This document shows positions 14,451 through 23,600 of a stretch of DNA of 46,615 nucleotides, one piece after another. This DNA is from Pseudomonadota bacterium (GTDB lineage: Bacteria; Myxococcota; Myxococcia; Myxococcales; Myxococcaceae), in assembly GCA_023423535.1 (NCBI GenBank), contig JAFAFL010000076.1, positions 1 to 46,615 of the forward strand. The letters run 5' to 3'. Numbering within the stretch: the stretch's first letter is position 1; every line of letters begins with the position of its first letter. Both the position numbers and the translations under genes were made by a program. The notes beneath the pieces were generated by a model. It had not been told where the DNA came from. It made no database searches and worked only from the letters and a program-made list of their open reading frames with translations.

Positions 14451-14702
14451 ATGGAGCGACCTCCAACCCCCGAGCAGCTCGAGGAGCTCCACCAGCAGCT
14501 GCGCGCCGCCATCGCGCGCGCCCACGCGAGGCCGCCGGCGGAGGCGGACCATGCGACCTGGAAGCTCGTTCGCGAGAACGTCGAGGCCTTCGTGACGTTG
14601 TGGCCGCTGGCGAAGGCCGGGAACGTGCGCGCTGCGCGGCTTGCCCGCCTCACCGCCCACTTCGTGATCAGCCTGATTGAAGAGGATCGGCCCCAGGGGT
14701 AG
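14451..14702 (+). CDS. 83-aa helical protein beside the origin
   Basis: Begins MERPPTPEQLEELHQQLRAA and continues with amphipathic helices (WKLVRENVEAFVTLWPLAKA, LARLTAHFVISLIEEDR). GC-rich third positions fit a real gene. It lies between the main iterons and the partial iteron at 14784. A TTG start at 14415 is possible, but the ATG is preferred. It could be a replication accessory or copy-control protein by position; no family is recognised. Confidence 0.6.
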   Translation: MERPPTPEQLEELHQQLRAAIARAHARPPAEADHATWKLVRENVEAFVTLWPLAKAGNVRAARLARLTAHFVISLIEEDRPQG

Positions 14703-14835
14703 GCGAACTCCTTGGCAGAAGCTCGAAACACCGCCGCAGGCCGGAAACGCCGGTCGCCGAAGCGATCGGAACCATTGAGGAAATGACCGCATCAGCGGCC
14801 AGGGGCGCGCGTTGGGGCCGTCCGGACCGCGGGGC

Positions 14836-15798
14836 CTACGGGGAGCCGAGACGGCGCCGAGCTGGGACGTGCGAGGGACTCTCGTGGAGGACGATGCCCT
14901 TCTCGGAGCGATGGACTCGAGCCTCCGGGTAGAGCTGAAGGACGAGGTTCAGGCGCTGGGCGAACTTGCGCTGGAAGTCGACCACGCGGCCGTAGTCGCC
15001 TCCGAACTGCAGCTGGAGACTCTGCCAGGGGATGAACTGCTCGCCCTTCAGGTAGCTCATGCGGTGCGTGAGCCAGGTGTAGATGTCGAGGGCGAGCGAG
15101 GACTTCGTCTTGGCGAGTCGCTGCAGCGCGCGAATGTCGATCGGAACGGGGCGCTCGATGATGGCTTCGTAGAAGCGCTGATTCAGGGTGAGGGTGGACT
15201 TCCACAGCGCGGTCTGGTCGGGGCGCCTGGGGTCCCACCAGAGGCAGTGCTGCTCGACGGGAGCCACGCGACCGCCGGCATCCATGGAGTCGGTCTGGTA
15301 GCGCCAGGAGATGGTCGTGCTCAAGAGGCGCTGCAGGTGAGACCGGAGCGCGGCGATGGTGCCGCGGTTGCCGCCGCGGACCTCGAGGCCGACATCTCGC
15401 ATGAACGCACTGAGGCTGTCGCCGAGCTCCAGCGTCGGGCATCTCGTCCGGACGGCCTCCGTCGTCAGCCAGCACATGATGAGCCGCGGGTAGGTCCCGT
15501 ACGGGAGGCCGATTTCCGGATCCGCCAGCATCGAGACGGTGATGTGGCCGTTGGTGCGGCTGAACTTCGCGGCGTCCGTCTTCGAGTGCGGCATGGTCGC
15601 GCTGACGAGCATGCGGGCCATGAAGCCGACGGAGTTGGCGGCCTGAGCATCCTCGGCGCGAAGCGCCAGGGCGTTCTCCACGAACCGGCTCGCGGCATCA
15701 ACGGACATTTGCCGTTGCCGGCGGGCGGCAGGCGTCGTGATCGCCGAAGCGTCGGCCGAAGCCGTTGCTCGCTCGTCGTTGTCTGGGTGGCCTGGCAT
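14836..15798 (-). CDS. repA: Plasmid replication initiator (RepA_C family)
   Basis: 320 residues. Characteristic segments are LPYGTYPRLIMCWLTTEAVR, ELGDSLSAFMRDVGLE, LRSHLQRLLSTTISW and WLTHRMSYLKGEQFIPWQ, which match the RepA_C (PF04796) initiators of IncW pSa- and pVS1-type plasmids. It would bind the iterons at 14082-14383 and recruit host DnaA/helicase. Starts at ATG 15796-15798 with GAGGGGACGC upstream. It lies 42 nt after the transglycosylase gene of the same strand, and that gap carries the GTGCGGT repeats, so it may have its own control as well as read-through from the topoisomerase operon. Confidence 0.92.
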   Translation of the reverse strand: MPGHPDNDERATASADASAITTPAARRQRQMSVDAASRFVENALALRAEDAQAANSVGFMARMLVSATMPHSKTDAAKFSRTNGHITVSMLADPEIGLPYGTYPRLIMCWLTTEAVRTRCPTLELGDSLSAFMRDVGLEVRGGNRGTIAALRSHLQRLLSTTISWRYQTDSMDAGGRVAPVEQHCLWWDPRRPDQTALWKSTLTLNQRFYEAIIERPVPIDIRALQRLAKTKSSLALDIYTWLTHRMSYLKGEQFIPWQSLQLQFGGDYGRVVDFQRKFAQRLNLVLQLYPEARVHRSEKGIVLHESPSHVPARRRLGSP

Positions 15799-15812
15799 CT
15801 GCGTCCCCTCAA

Positions 15813-15838
15813 GTGCGGTATTGCACGAACGGTGCGGT
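15813..15838 (-). promoter_or_regulatory. Putative operator in front of repA
   Basis: GTGCGGT occurs at 15813-15819 and 15832-15838, 19 nt apart, with GTGC-GGTATT-GCAC between. TGCGGTTT is shared with the operator in front of the other RHH-like gene (35642 on). Autoregulation of rep or control by the RHH-like protein at 16323 is inferred. Confidence 0.45.
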
Positions 15839-15840
15839 TT

Positions 15841-16326
15841 CTAAAGCGGCGCGGGCACCCCGGCGTCCGCGGTGGAGGCGGCCAGCTGGTAGGCCTCGTA
15901 GAACTCGAGGACGCGTCGCACGTAGCGGGGCGTCTCGCCGTTCTTCGGCAGCGGCGCCCCGAGTTTGCGCGGGCGGGCGTTGTAGGCCGCGAGCGCGGAG
16001 ATGACGTCCCCCTCGTAGTGCATCAGGAGCACCGCCAGGAGCCGCACGCCGGCGAGGATGTTCTTCGCGGGGTCCCGCAGGTCCTTCGCGCGGAGGCCGA
16101 GGCGCTCGGCGTTCCAGGGCATCACCTGCATGAGGCCCACCGCGCCGGCGGACGAGAGTGCATCGGGGTTCCAGTTGCTCTCGACGCGGATGATCGCCTG
16201 CACGAGCGGCACCGGGACAGGATGGATCTTCTCCACGTCCCGCACCGCGTCGCGGATGGCTTGGTCGTACGTCGCCGGCGGAGGCTTCGTGGCGACGATG
16301 GAGAGCAGGAGCGCCGTGAGGATCAC
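15841..16326 (-). CDS. VirB1-like lytic transglycosylase
   Basis: 161 residues with a short N-terminal hydrophobic signal (MILTALLLSIVAT). The SLT/GH23 fold is shown by catalytic Glu49 in RVESNWNP, GAVGLMQVMP near 61-70 and ALAAYNA near 112-118. It would open the peptidoglycan locally so that the transfer channel can cross the wall, as VirB1 does. The GTG start (16324-16326) overlaps the stop of the RHH-like gene (GTGA). It lies away from the main T4SS block, in the topoisomerase-rep operon. Confidence 0.9.
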   Translation of the reverse strand: MILTALLLSIVATKPPPATYDQAIRDAVRDVEKIHPVPVPLVQAIIRVESNWNPDALSSAGAVGLMQVMPWNAERLGLRAKDLRDPAKNILAGVRLLAVLLMHYEGDVISALAAYNARPRKLGAPLPKNGETPRYVRRVLEFYEAYQLAASTADAGVPAPL

Positions 16327-16607
16327 GCTGCGTCCTCCCGGCGAGCCTCCTCGCGCGCGAGCTCATTGTAGCGACGGACGAGGAGCTCGACGACGTAGTC
16401 GCGCAGCGGGCGATCGCCGGCATCGGCTATCAGCGTCTCTGTGATGTGCGCAGGAAGGTCGTAGCAGGTGCGCGCGTCACGGACGAGCTCGCGGACCGCG
16501 TCGTTGAAGCCACCGAGGGCCCGGCCGTGCTGCTTCACCCATTCGAAGTCGTCCGGCGCGAAGCGCACGGTTGCGGGAATGGTCGGGGAAGAGGAAGCGC
16601 GAGGCAT
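16323..16607 (-). CDS. RHH-like small regulator, paralogue 1
   Basis: 94 residues. ATVRFAPDDFEWVKQHGRA, GGFNDAVRELVRDARTCYDL and RDYVVELLVRRYNELA align along their length with the 111-aa protein at 35277-35612, so these are paralogues. A short beta strand followed by helices suggests a ribbon-helix-helix-like DNA-binding fold; this is inference. It is coupled to the transglycosylase gene and follows topoisomerase I by 9 nt. It may repress transfer or rep genes through GATGC/TGCGGT sites. Confidence 0.7.
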   Translation of the reverse strand: MPRASSSPTIPATVRFAPDDFEWVKQHGRALGGFNDAVRELVRDARTCYDLPAHITETLIADAGDRPLRDYVVELLVRRYNELAREEARREDAA

Positions 16608-16616
16608 GTGGACCTT

Positions 16617-18836
16617 TCAGGAGCGCGCCGGCGCGCGCGGACGGGTGGAGGGTTTCGGGGCGATCGGCTCGAGGTGACGGCAGGCCGGGTATCCGGAGCA
16701 CCCCCAGAAGCGGCCCTTCGCGCTCTTCCGCTCGAGCATCGGCCGGCTGCATTGCGGACAGGTCTTGCCTGCCTTCTGCGCCTTCGCCAGGGCCTTCACG
16801 TCCAGCGTCGCCTTGCAGGTCGGGTACTGGCTGCAGCCGTAGAAGGTGCCCTTGTTCCGCATCGGCGAGTTGCACGCTGGGCACTTCACGTCGCTCAGCG
16901 GAGCGAGGTCCTCGGTGGCGCCGCACTCCTTGCGAGGGCAGCGGGCGTAGGGTCCGAGCTTGCCCTGGAGCTGCTCCATCGGTGACGCGCAGCGCGGGCA
17001 GGGGCGCGTGGTGGTCTTGACTGACGGGTCCGCCGTGTAGTCGCACCCTGGGAACGCGCTGCAGGCGAGGAATGCGCCCTTCTTGCCCGGCCGGAGCAGC
17101 AGCTCCGCCGAGCAGCGTGGACAGGGTTTGCCCGTGCCTTTCGGAGCACCTGCTTCGGCCGCGAGCTCAGGATGCGCCGCAGCGGCCGCGGCGACGGCGG
17201 CCGGGGCGCCGGAGAGCATCGGTTCGAAGCCGCGGTACCAGGCGCGGAGTTCGTCCTTCCAGCGCCGTTTGCCGGCGGCCACGTCGTCGAGCTGCTGCTC
17301 CAGGTCCGCTGTGTAGGACGCGCTGACGAGCGAGCCGAAGGCGCGCTCGAGGACCTCGTCGACGAGGCGGCCTCGGCCGGTGGGAACGACGCTCTTCTTC
17401 TGCTCCTCGAGGTACTCGCGCTCGAAAAGGGTCTTCACGGTGGCTGCGTACGTCGAGGGGCGGCCGATGCCTGAACGCTCCATCTCCTTGATGAGGGTTG
17501 CCTGGGTGAAGCGGGGTGGAGGCGTCGTCTCCTTCCGCGCGACATCGATGCCGGCGACGTCGAGGACCTCGCCGGGGCGCAGGAGCGGCAACTTCGCGGG
17601 CGGGTCCTGGGAGTCGTCGCGATCCTCGTCGGCCGCGGCGTAGTGGAGGAACCCCGGGAACAGCGGGACCTCGCCGACGGCACGCCACCAGGTGCCGCCG
17701 GAGTGGATGGCAACAACGGTGCGGGAGGCCGTCGCGGGCTTGCATTGCGAGGCGAGGAAACGCCGGCGGACGAGCTCGTAGAGCTGCAGCTCCGCCTCCT
17801 CGAGGCCCGCGGGCGGATGGGGATCGAGCGCCGTGGGTCGGATCGCTTCATGCGCTTCCTGCGCGGAGGCTTTCGAGCGGTAGACGGGCGGTGACGCCGG
17901 CAGGCCGGCCGGGAAGTCGCGCGCGATGAAGGCACGCGCCAGCTCCACTGCCTCTGGTGAGAGCGCGACTGAGTCCGTCCGGTGGTAGGTGATGAGGCCC
18001 TTCTCGAACAGCGCCTGGGCCAGCGCCATGGTGCGCTCCGGACGCAGTCCCAGCGCGACGGACGCGGCCTGCTGCAGCGTCGAGGTGGTGAAGGGCGGCT
18101 TCGGGCGGCGCTCGACGGGCTCGGTCTTCACCTCACGCACGACGTGAGGATCTGCAGCTGCAGCGACGACCGCGCGAGCGTCCGCCTCGCTCGACAGCTT
18201 CGCCTCGACGAGCCCACCGGCCTGTGTGCGGGTGGCGAGCTCGGCCTTGAAGCCCTGGCGGTAGCGCGCGGTGAGGGTCCAGTACGGGGTGGCCCGGAAG
18301 GCCTCGCGCTCCTTCTCGCGGACGACGACGAGGTGCAGGGTGGCACTCTGCACGCGCCCCGCGGAGTGGTTCGAGCCGAGCGGCCGGAGCAGCGGGCTGA
18401 CCTGGTAGCCAACGATGCGGTCGAGGACGCGCCGTGCCTGCTGAGCGTCGACGAGGTGCTGGTCGATGGTGGTGGCGGAAGCCACGGCCTTCTGCAGCGC
18501 CGGTGCCGTGATCTCGGTGAAGCGGATTCGCTTCGCGCTCCGTAACCGCAGCGCCTGCGCGACGTGCCAGGCGATGGCCTCTCCTTCGCGATCGGCGTCG
18601 GTGGCGAGCAGGACCTCGCCAGCGGCCGCAGCCTTTGCCTTCAGCTTTGAGAGGACGCTCTGCTTGCCCTCGGTGATGACGTAGAGCGGCTCGAAGGAGG
18701 CCAGGTCGACGCCGAGCTCGCCGTCCGGGAGGTCACGGAAGTGCCCGACCGTGGCTACAACCTCGTAGCCTGGGCCGAGGTAGGCGCGGATCTTCTCGCA
18801 CTTGTTGGGCGACTCGACGACGACGAGCTTCTTCAC
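16617..18836 (-). CDS. topA: Type IA DNA topoisomerase I with four zinc ribbons
   Basis: 739 residues. TOPRIM domain: VVVESPNKCEKI at 4-15 and TDADREGEAIAWH at 79-91 (acidic D80, D82). Catalytic Tyr284 lies in GLITYHRTDS, and the RPSTYAATVK motif of TopA is present. The C-terminus carries four tandem Cys4 zinc ribbons (CPRC...C, CPRC...C, CPAC...C, CPQC...C), the TopA single-strand-binding tail. It relaxes negative supercoils, here probably in support of plasmid transfer or replication, as TraE/TopB does in IncP plasmids. GTG start (18834-18836) with GGAGGTG upstream, overlapping the preceding stop (GTGA). Confidence 0.95.
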   Translation of the reverse strand: MKKLVVVESPNKCEKIRAYLGPGYEVVATVGHFRDLPDGELGVDLASFEPLYVITEGKQSVLSKLKAKAAAAGEVLLATDADREGEAIAWHVAQALRLRSAKRIRFTEITAPALQKAVASATTIDQHLVDAQQARRVLDRIVGYQVSPLLRPLGSNHSAGRVQSATLHLVVVREKEREAFRATPYWTLTARYRQGFKAELATRTQAGGLVEAKLSSEADARAVVAAAADPHVVREVKTEPVERRPKPPFTTSTLQQAASVALGLRPERTMALAQALFEKGLITYHRTDSVALSPEAVELARAFIARDFPAGLPASPPVYRSKASAQEAHEAIRPTALDPHPPAGLEEAELQLYELVRRRFLASQCKPATASRTVVAIHSGGTWWRAVGEVPLFPGFLHYAAADEDRDDSQDPPAKLPLLRPGEVLDVAGIDVARKETTPPPRFTQATLIKEMERSGIGRPSTYAATVKTLFEREYLEEQKKSVVPTGRGRLVDEVLERAFGSLVSASYTADLEQQLDDVAAGKRRWKDELRAWYRGFEPMLSGAPAAVAAAAAAHPELAAEAGAPKGTGKPCPRCSAELLLRPGKKGAFLACSAFPGCDYTADPSVKTTTRPCPRCASPMEQLQGKLGPYARCPRKECGATEDLAPLSDVKCPACNSPMRNKGTFYGCSQYPTCKATLDVKALAKAQKAGKTCPQCSRPMLERKSAKGRFWGCSGYPACRHLEPIAPKPSTRPRAPARS

Positions 18837-19213
18837 TGCCCACCTCCGGCCGGCCGGAGAGGCCTGCGCCGCTCGGGCGCGTCCTCGCGCGCGGTGGTGG
18901 ATGGGAGAGGAGCTGGAGCAACGAGGGGCTTTCGGCGGCCCGTCGCTACCCAGGGCTCGATGTCGATCGGCGGCTCCGAAGGCTCGGCGGAAGCGGTGAC
19001 GGCAGAGGCCGCGGAAGTTGCGCTCGAGCGCGAGCTCGAGGAGGGCTTCTTCGCCGGCGTCACCGGGTTGTCGAGCTGCTCGCGCGGAGAGGTGAAGATG
19101 TTCCAGGCCAGCCCGCTGTTCACGCCGAGGCCGTAGATGAAGAAGCCGGCGAAGAGGACGACCCAGAGCTTCCAGAAGCGAAGGAGGAAGGCGTAGTACT
19201 GGAAGATTTCCAT
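18833..19213 (-). CDS. Single-pass membrane protein upstream of topoisomerase
   Basis: 126 residues beginning MEIFQYYAFLLRFWKLWVVL. One strong transmembrane helix (about 10-32) is followed by a Ser/Ala/Pro-rich, probably disordered tail with PREQLDNPVTPAKK and basic patches. It is coupled to topA by a 4-nt overlap. The chosen ATG (19211-19213) places the hydrophobic segment near the N-terminus; 14 more codons are open upstream. No family is recognised. It could anchor the topoisomerase or a transfer complex at the membrane (inference). Confidence 0.7.
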   Translation of the reverse strand: MEIFQYYAFLLRFWKLWVVLFAGFFIYGLGVNSGLAWNIFTSPREQLDNPVTPAKKPSSSSRSSATSAASAVTASAEPSEPPIDIEPWVATGRRKPLVAPAPLPSTTAREDAPERRRPLRPAGGGQ

Positions 19214-19320
19214 CACGAGCTCCGCGCACAGCTCCGCCGCGCGGGGACACCGCACGGCGAGCTGCGTGGTTGGTGGTTGAGGGGGAGAGCCGCCGCAGGA
19301 GGGTGCGCCGGCCGAGTGCT

Positions 19321-19349
19321 TCTACGAACCGCGGGGTGCTACACGTCAA
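19321..19349 (-). promoter_or_regulatory. Probable promoter of the topoisomerase-rep operon
   Basis: TTGACG, 17-nt spacer, CGTAGA on the minus strand, about 108 nt before the ATG of the membrane-protein gene. The promoter at 42197-42225 has nearly the same hexamers (TTGACG-17-CGTACA). Confidence 0.5.
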
Positions 19350-19384
19350 CGGCTACGCTTCTTTGCTGCCTGGTCCACAACGAG

Positions 19385-19402
19385 CCCGACCCGATGGTCG
19401 GG
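19385..19402 (-). terminator. Hairpin at the end of the T4SS operon
   Basis: CCCGACC-ATCG-GGTCGGG lies 6 nt past the stop of the barrel gene. No T tract follows, so it is a candidate terminator or 3'-end stabiliser only. Confidence 0.45.
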
Positions 19403-19408
19403 GAAGGT

Positions 19409-20065
19409 TCACAGGTACCAGCTCCAGCTCAGCGTCAACGGCACCGTGATCGCCACGGTCGGGTCGGGACCGAGCAGCAGCTCGACGCGTGGCAAGAGCG
19501 AGAGGCTCCAGTGATCTCCAGCCGCCCACTCGAGCCCGACGACGGGCGCGAGCAGGAAGTTGTCGGTGCGGAACGCCGGCAACGCGAGCTCGTAGTCGAT
19601 AGGACCTGACACCTCCGAGACGTCCAGGTGGGTGAAGTCGCTGTAGCCGCGACGACTCCAGCCGACGTCCAGGCCAACGGTGGCACGCCAGACCATCCCG
19701 TGAAGGTAGCGGGCGCCCACCACCGCGCCATACCGGTGCATCCGATGAGTGAGGGTGCCTGGGAACTCACCACGTTCGGTGGGTACCGTGACGTTGTGGT
19801 GCCAGTAGGTCACCGGCGGCTCGTAGAAGCCGCCCAGGGCGAGCTCGAGCTCGTTCCGCAGCGCGTAGCGGCCTCCGAGCCAGACGGCAGGGGCAACCCC
19901 ATTCACGGCCACCTGCGGGCGCGCGAACGGGGCGCCGAGACGAAGCCCCGTCACACCGCCGCCCACGTCGACGGTGAGGGCGCCGCGATCGGCGGAGGCC
20001 ACACCGCCACAGACGGTGATCGCAACGAGGAGCAGCAAGCGCGAGAGGTGCAGGGCCGAGGGCAT
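19409..20065 (-). CDS. Predicted outer-membrane beta-barrel protein
   Basis: 218 residues. A signal peptide (MPSALHLSRLLLLVAITVCG...ASA) is followed by alternating hydrophobic/polar strands typical of a small barrel: YALRNELELALGGFYE, YGAVVGARYLHGMVWRATVG, LLAPVVGLEWAAGDHWSLSL. It ends in ITVPLTLSWSWYL, an aromatic-ended final strand as in many outer-membrane proteins. It is the last gene of the long transfer operon, so it may form part of the outer-membrane portion of the secretion apparatus or a surface protein delivered with it. Confidence 0.7.
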   Translation of the reverse strand: MPSALHLSRLLLLVAITVCGGVASADRGALTVDVGGGVTGLRLGAPFARPQVAVNGVAPAVWLGGRYALRNELELALGGFYEPPVTYWHHNVTVPTERGEFPGTLTHRMHRYGAVVGARYLHGMVWRATVGLDVGWSRRGYSDFTHLDVSEVSGPIDYELALPAFRTDNFLLAPVVGLEWAAGDHWSLSLLPRVELLLGPDPTVAITVPLTLSWSWYL

Positions 20066-20084
20066 GTCGTCGTCTCGCGTGTCT

Positions 20085-20594
20085 TCAGCGCTTCCGGATG
20101 CAGCAGACTTGCGCCGTCGCAAGGGGGAGCTCAACGAGGGCCGTTCCAGTCAAAGGGGCCCAATTGCACTGCCAGCCGGGAACGGCGCCGACGGAGGTCC
20201 ACCCGATGGGCCTCCCGCCGGTGTGGTACGCCTGCGGCGGGTTCTGCGTGCCTTGGGTGAGCGTGCCGTAGCAGGCGCCGGTGAGGCCCAGGTCCTCGGC
20301 CGAGTCGCACTCGGCGAGCAGCTCCATGTTGTTTGCCGCCCCCGCGCCCTGGACGGTGTTGCAATAGACGTCCGAGTGGGACTGGTAGAAGTTGACGCCG
20401 GGCATCCCCGGGGCGCCAGGCATCCCCTGCATGCCAGTGTCCCCCTTCGGGCCGGTTGGACCGATGGGCCCCTGGGGGCCGGTCGCGCCGACGGGACCTT
20501 CCGGCCCCTCGGGTCCGGCCGGGCCGCGAGCTCCTCCGGAGCAGCCCAGGAGTGCGACGGCGACGAGCGAGGTGACGATGATGGAGCGGTGCAT
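20085..20594 (-). CDS. Collagen-like lipoprotein
   Basis: 169 residues. A lipoprotein signal (SLVAVALLGC, Cys18) is followed at once by 16 uninterrupted Gly-X-Y triplets (GAR GPA GPE ... GMP GVN, about residues 21-68), many with Pro in X. Then comes a Cys-containing globular end (DVYCNTVQG, AECDSAEDLG, GACYGTL, WQCNWAPL, CCIRKR). This would make a trimeric collagen-like stalk with a small head anchored by lipid at the outer membrane. Between the giant lipoprotein and the barrel in the transfer operon, a cell-contact role during mating is plausible but inferred. Confidence 0.85.
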   Translation of the reverse strand: MHRSIIVTSLVAVALLGCSGGARGPAGPEGPEGPVGATGPQGPIGPTGPKGDTGMQGMPGAPGMPGVNFYQSHSDVYCNTVQGAGAANNMELLAECDSAEDLGLTGACYGTLTQGTQNPPQAYHTGGRPIGWTSVGAVPGWQCNWAPLTGTALVELPLATAQVCCIRKR

Positions 20595-20602
20595 GGCAGG
20601 CC

Positions 20603-23600
20603 TCAGTGCGTGAACTGCACGGTGAAGGTTTGAGCGCTGATCGTTTTAATGCCCGGTCCGACGCGCTCATAGCCGCCGGAGCCGTTGGGCATCAGTCCGG
20701 TCGTCGTGACGTCGAGCGCAGGCGTGGCGCCGTGGCTGCGGGTCTCGACGGTGCCGAGGACCTCGTACCAACGATGCGCGCGGTAGCGCGTGAGGCAGGC
20801 AGAAGGCTGGCTCTGCGGCGCGCAGCAGTAGCCGTTGGTGCCGGTCGAGGACCAGAAGTCCGCGTACCAGAACTGGTAGCGGGGAGTCGGATCGTAGGGG
20901 TTCGCGCCCCACGCCAGCGGCTTCGTGCGCGTGGTGGCGCGCGGACCTCCCACGTAAACCGCGACGGTGCCGGAGCTGGAGCCCGTCGCCGGCGGCACCA
21001 CGCGGTAGCCGCCCGTGACCTGGACCGGCGCGGTGGTCTCGGTGGCGGTGCTGTTCGCGTTGACGAAGTAGCGGAACGAGTCACTGGCAAAGCCGAGACG
21101 GCCGAAGGAGAGGGTCTCCGGCGCGGAGCTCGGCGGTGCCGGGAGGTTGCGGCAGACGTACTGCGTGGCGGGGTTGGTATTGCCGATGATGTGGATGGGG
21201 AAGCGGCTATCTCGCTGTCCCGCGCCGCAGGGGAAGTAGTCGCCGGCGCCACACACGCTCTGGAAGGTGCTGCCCGGGTTCGCATCCCAATAGGGGCCCA
21301 CCCGGAAGGTCTGGCCGTCGAGCTGGTAGGTGTCGCCGTCCGCACCCGGCAGCGCGTAGGCCGCCGCTCCCCAGGACTCGTACGTGGTGAGGCCGAAGCT
21401 CGAGGCGGGGAGGGTGTAGAAGCCGACCGGCACGGAGTGGGGGTTGTGGGCGACGTAGCGAACGACGCGCACGAAGTTGTCCGGCGCGAAGTTCGCGTTG
21501 TTGGGGTTGAAGAGGTCCGGGTAGGACTGGTTCGAGACCCGGTACGGGAACACGCTGCGAGGATCGTTTTTCGCTGCGTAGTTCATGTCACGCACCCACG
21601 CGAGCGTCGGGGCCTGCACGTGGAAGAGCCTGGCGCCGAGCCACTGAATCGCGCTGTTGCCGGCTGCATCGGTGGCGGTGACGCGGGTCTCGACCTGGAG
21701 CGTGCCGTTGCTGCCGGTACGCGCCAGCTCAGGAAGAGTCTCGAGCGCGATGGGCAGCAGGAAGTTCAGGAAGCCCGTCGTGGGCGCCGCGGCGATGGCA
21801 GGCACGGCCTGAGTCGTCACCGCGCCCGTGCATCCCGTACAGCCCTGAACGGTGAAGCTGAACGTGACGGAGGTGATGGGCGCGTCGACCGCGGCGTCAT
21901 AGGGAATGGCGATCTTGAAGAAAGGCGTGTTGAACGCGTTGGTGCCCTCGAGCTGCGCGGCGGTGGGAGCGGTCGGTCCCCAGCTCAGGCGTGCAGCGGA
22001 CTTGTAGAGGGCGGTGACGGTGTTCAGGTCGACGCGCGCACTGGAGGCGTAGGTGTAGACGACAGGCATCACCGGCGAGCCGTCCGCGTTCGTCTGGAAG
22101 CCCATGCCGTCTTCGGAACGGTAGGAAGCTGCCGGCACCGCGGTGACGCTGGGCGGCTGGGTGTCACGGCGCACCTGCAGCGTGAGCTCGTGGGTACCAC
22201 CGCGCCCCTGCCCAGAGTTCGCCGGCATCGCGAGGTCTTCGGCCCAGACGGTGATGGTGTTGCTCCCGTTGCCGAGCGCCACGGGCGGAAACTGCCACTC
22301 ACCGCCCACCAGAGTCGCCTGTACCTGCGGTGAGCCGTTGCGCGAGGCATGGACGGATTTCACGCCTGCACCGAGATCTGCGGCCGTCACGGCGAAGGTA
22401 ACGGAGGACTGGTTGGTGTGCTGCGGCACGCTGCCGACGAGTGAGAGCGTCGGAGCAGTGCGGTCGATCGTCACGGCGCGGGTTGAGGTCTCGCAGTTGC
22501 GCACCACGTCGCACGCGGTGAAGGTCTCGATGGTGGGCCCATCCACGAGAGCAGGCGCGAGCGTCCACGAGCTCGCGGCCGCGTCGATGTGGTTGAGCGC
22601 CGAGTCGCCGTCCACGGCTCCGGCCGGGCTCAGGAGGTCGAACGACGCCAGGGACGTGTTGTCGTTGGCGAAGGCCTCCACGCGGTAGCTTTGCGAGTAG
22701 AAGCCCGGCTGCGGGTGGACCGCGCTGATGGTGGGCTTCGTGTTGTCGACGGTGACGGTGGTGGAGCTCGTTCCCGTGTTGGACAGCTTGTCGGTGGCCG
22801 TCGCGGTGAACGTCAGTGGTCCGTCCTGGGTCGTCTGGACGACGGCGATGAACCGCGAGCTCGTGCTTCCGGCCGCAGGGGTCAAGGGGTTGCCCGCCAT
22901 TTCGAGCGAGATGGCGTGTACGCCGCTCGGGTCAGCGGCAACGGCCTCGACAGTGACGACATGGGACACCAGCTGCGAGGGGCCCACAGGGAGATTATTG
23001 GTGCTGCCGTCCGGCCCCGCGAACCGCACCGTGAAGGTGACCGTGGGCGGCATGTTGTCGAAGGGGATCGGCGGCTGCGACGAGGGGTAGAGCACCGACT
23101 GGTCGAGCGAGAAGTTGTCGTAGACACGCGGGCTGCCGTTGAGCAGGTCAGACCGCGAGATCCCCACCTGGTTCTGGGGACCGCGGACGAAGCCGTCGAG
23201 CGCGATAGCCAGTGCAAAGCGAGTGGTGTTCGCGGTGACGTCCTGCGGGGTGGTGCCGCCCGTGCGCAGCTGCAGCATCCCGGCGCGGCCATCGAAGAGG
23301 CCGTCGGCGGCGAGGTCCTGGCGAAGAAGGTCGACGAGCATCGGCGCGTTGAATGCGCTGCCCGGGGTGAGGCCCGCGAGCACCGCGAGCTCGCGCGCGA
23401 GCTGGTTGAGCGCAACGTCCGGCATCGCGGCAAAGACCACGTCGCGGAGCGACTGCGAAGGAGGCTGGGTGAGGGAGACGGGGTGGGTGTCGCGGAGGCT
23501 CCACGTCACCGGCTTGGAGACGTGGGAGACGAAGAGGCCATCCACGAGCGCCTGCGCCTGGGGAAGCGGCTGCGGCGTCGAGAGGGACGGGTTCAGGCCC

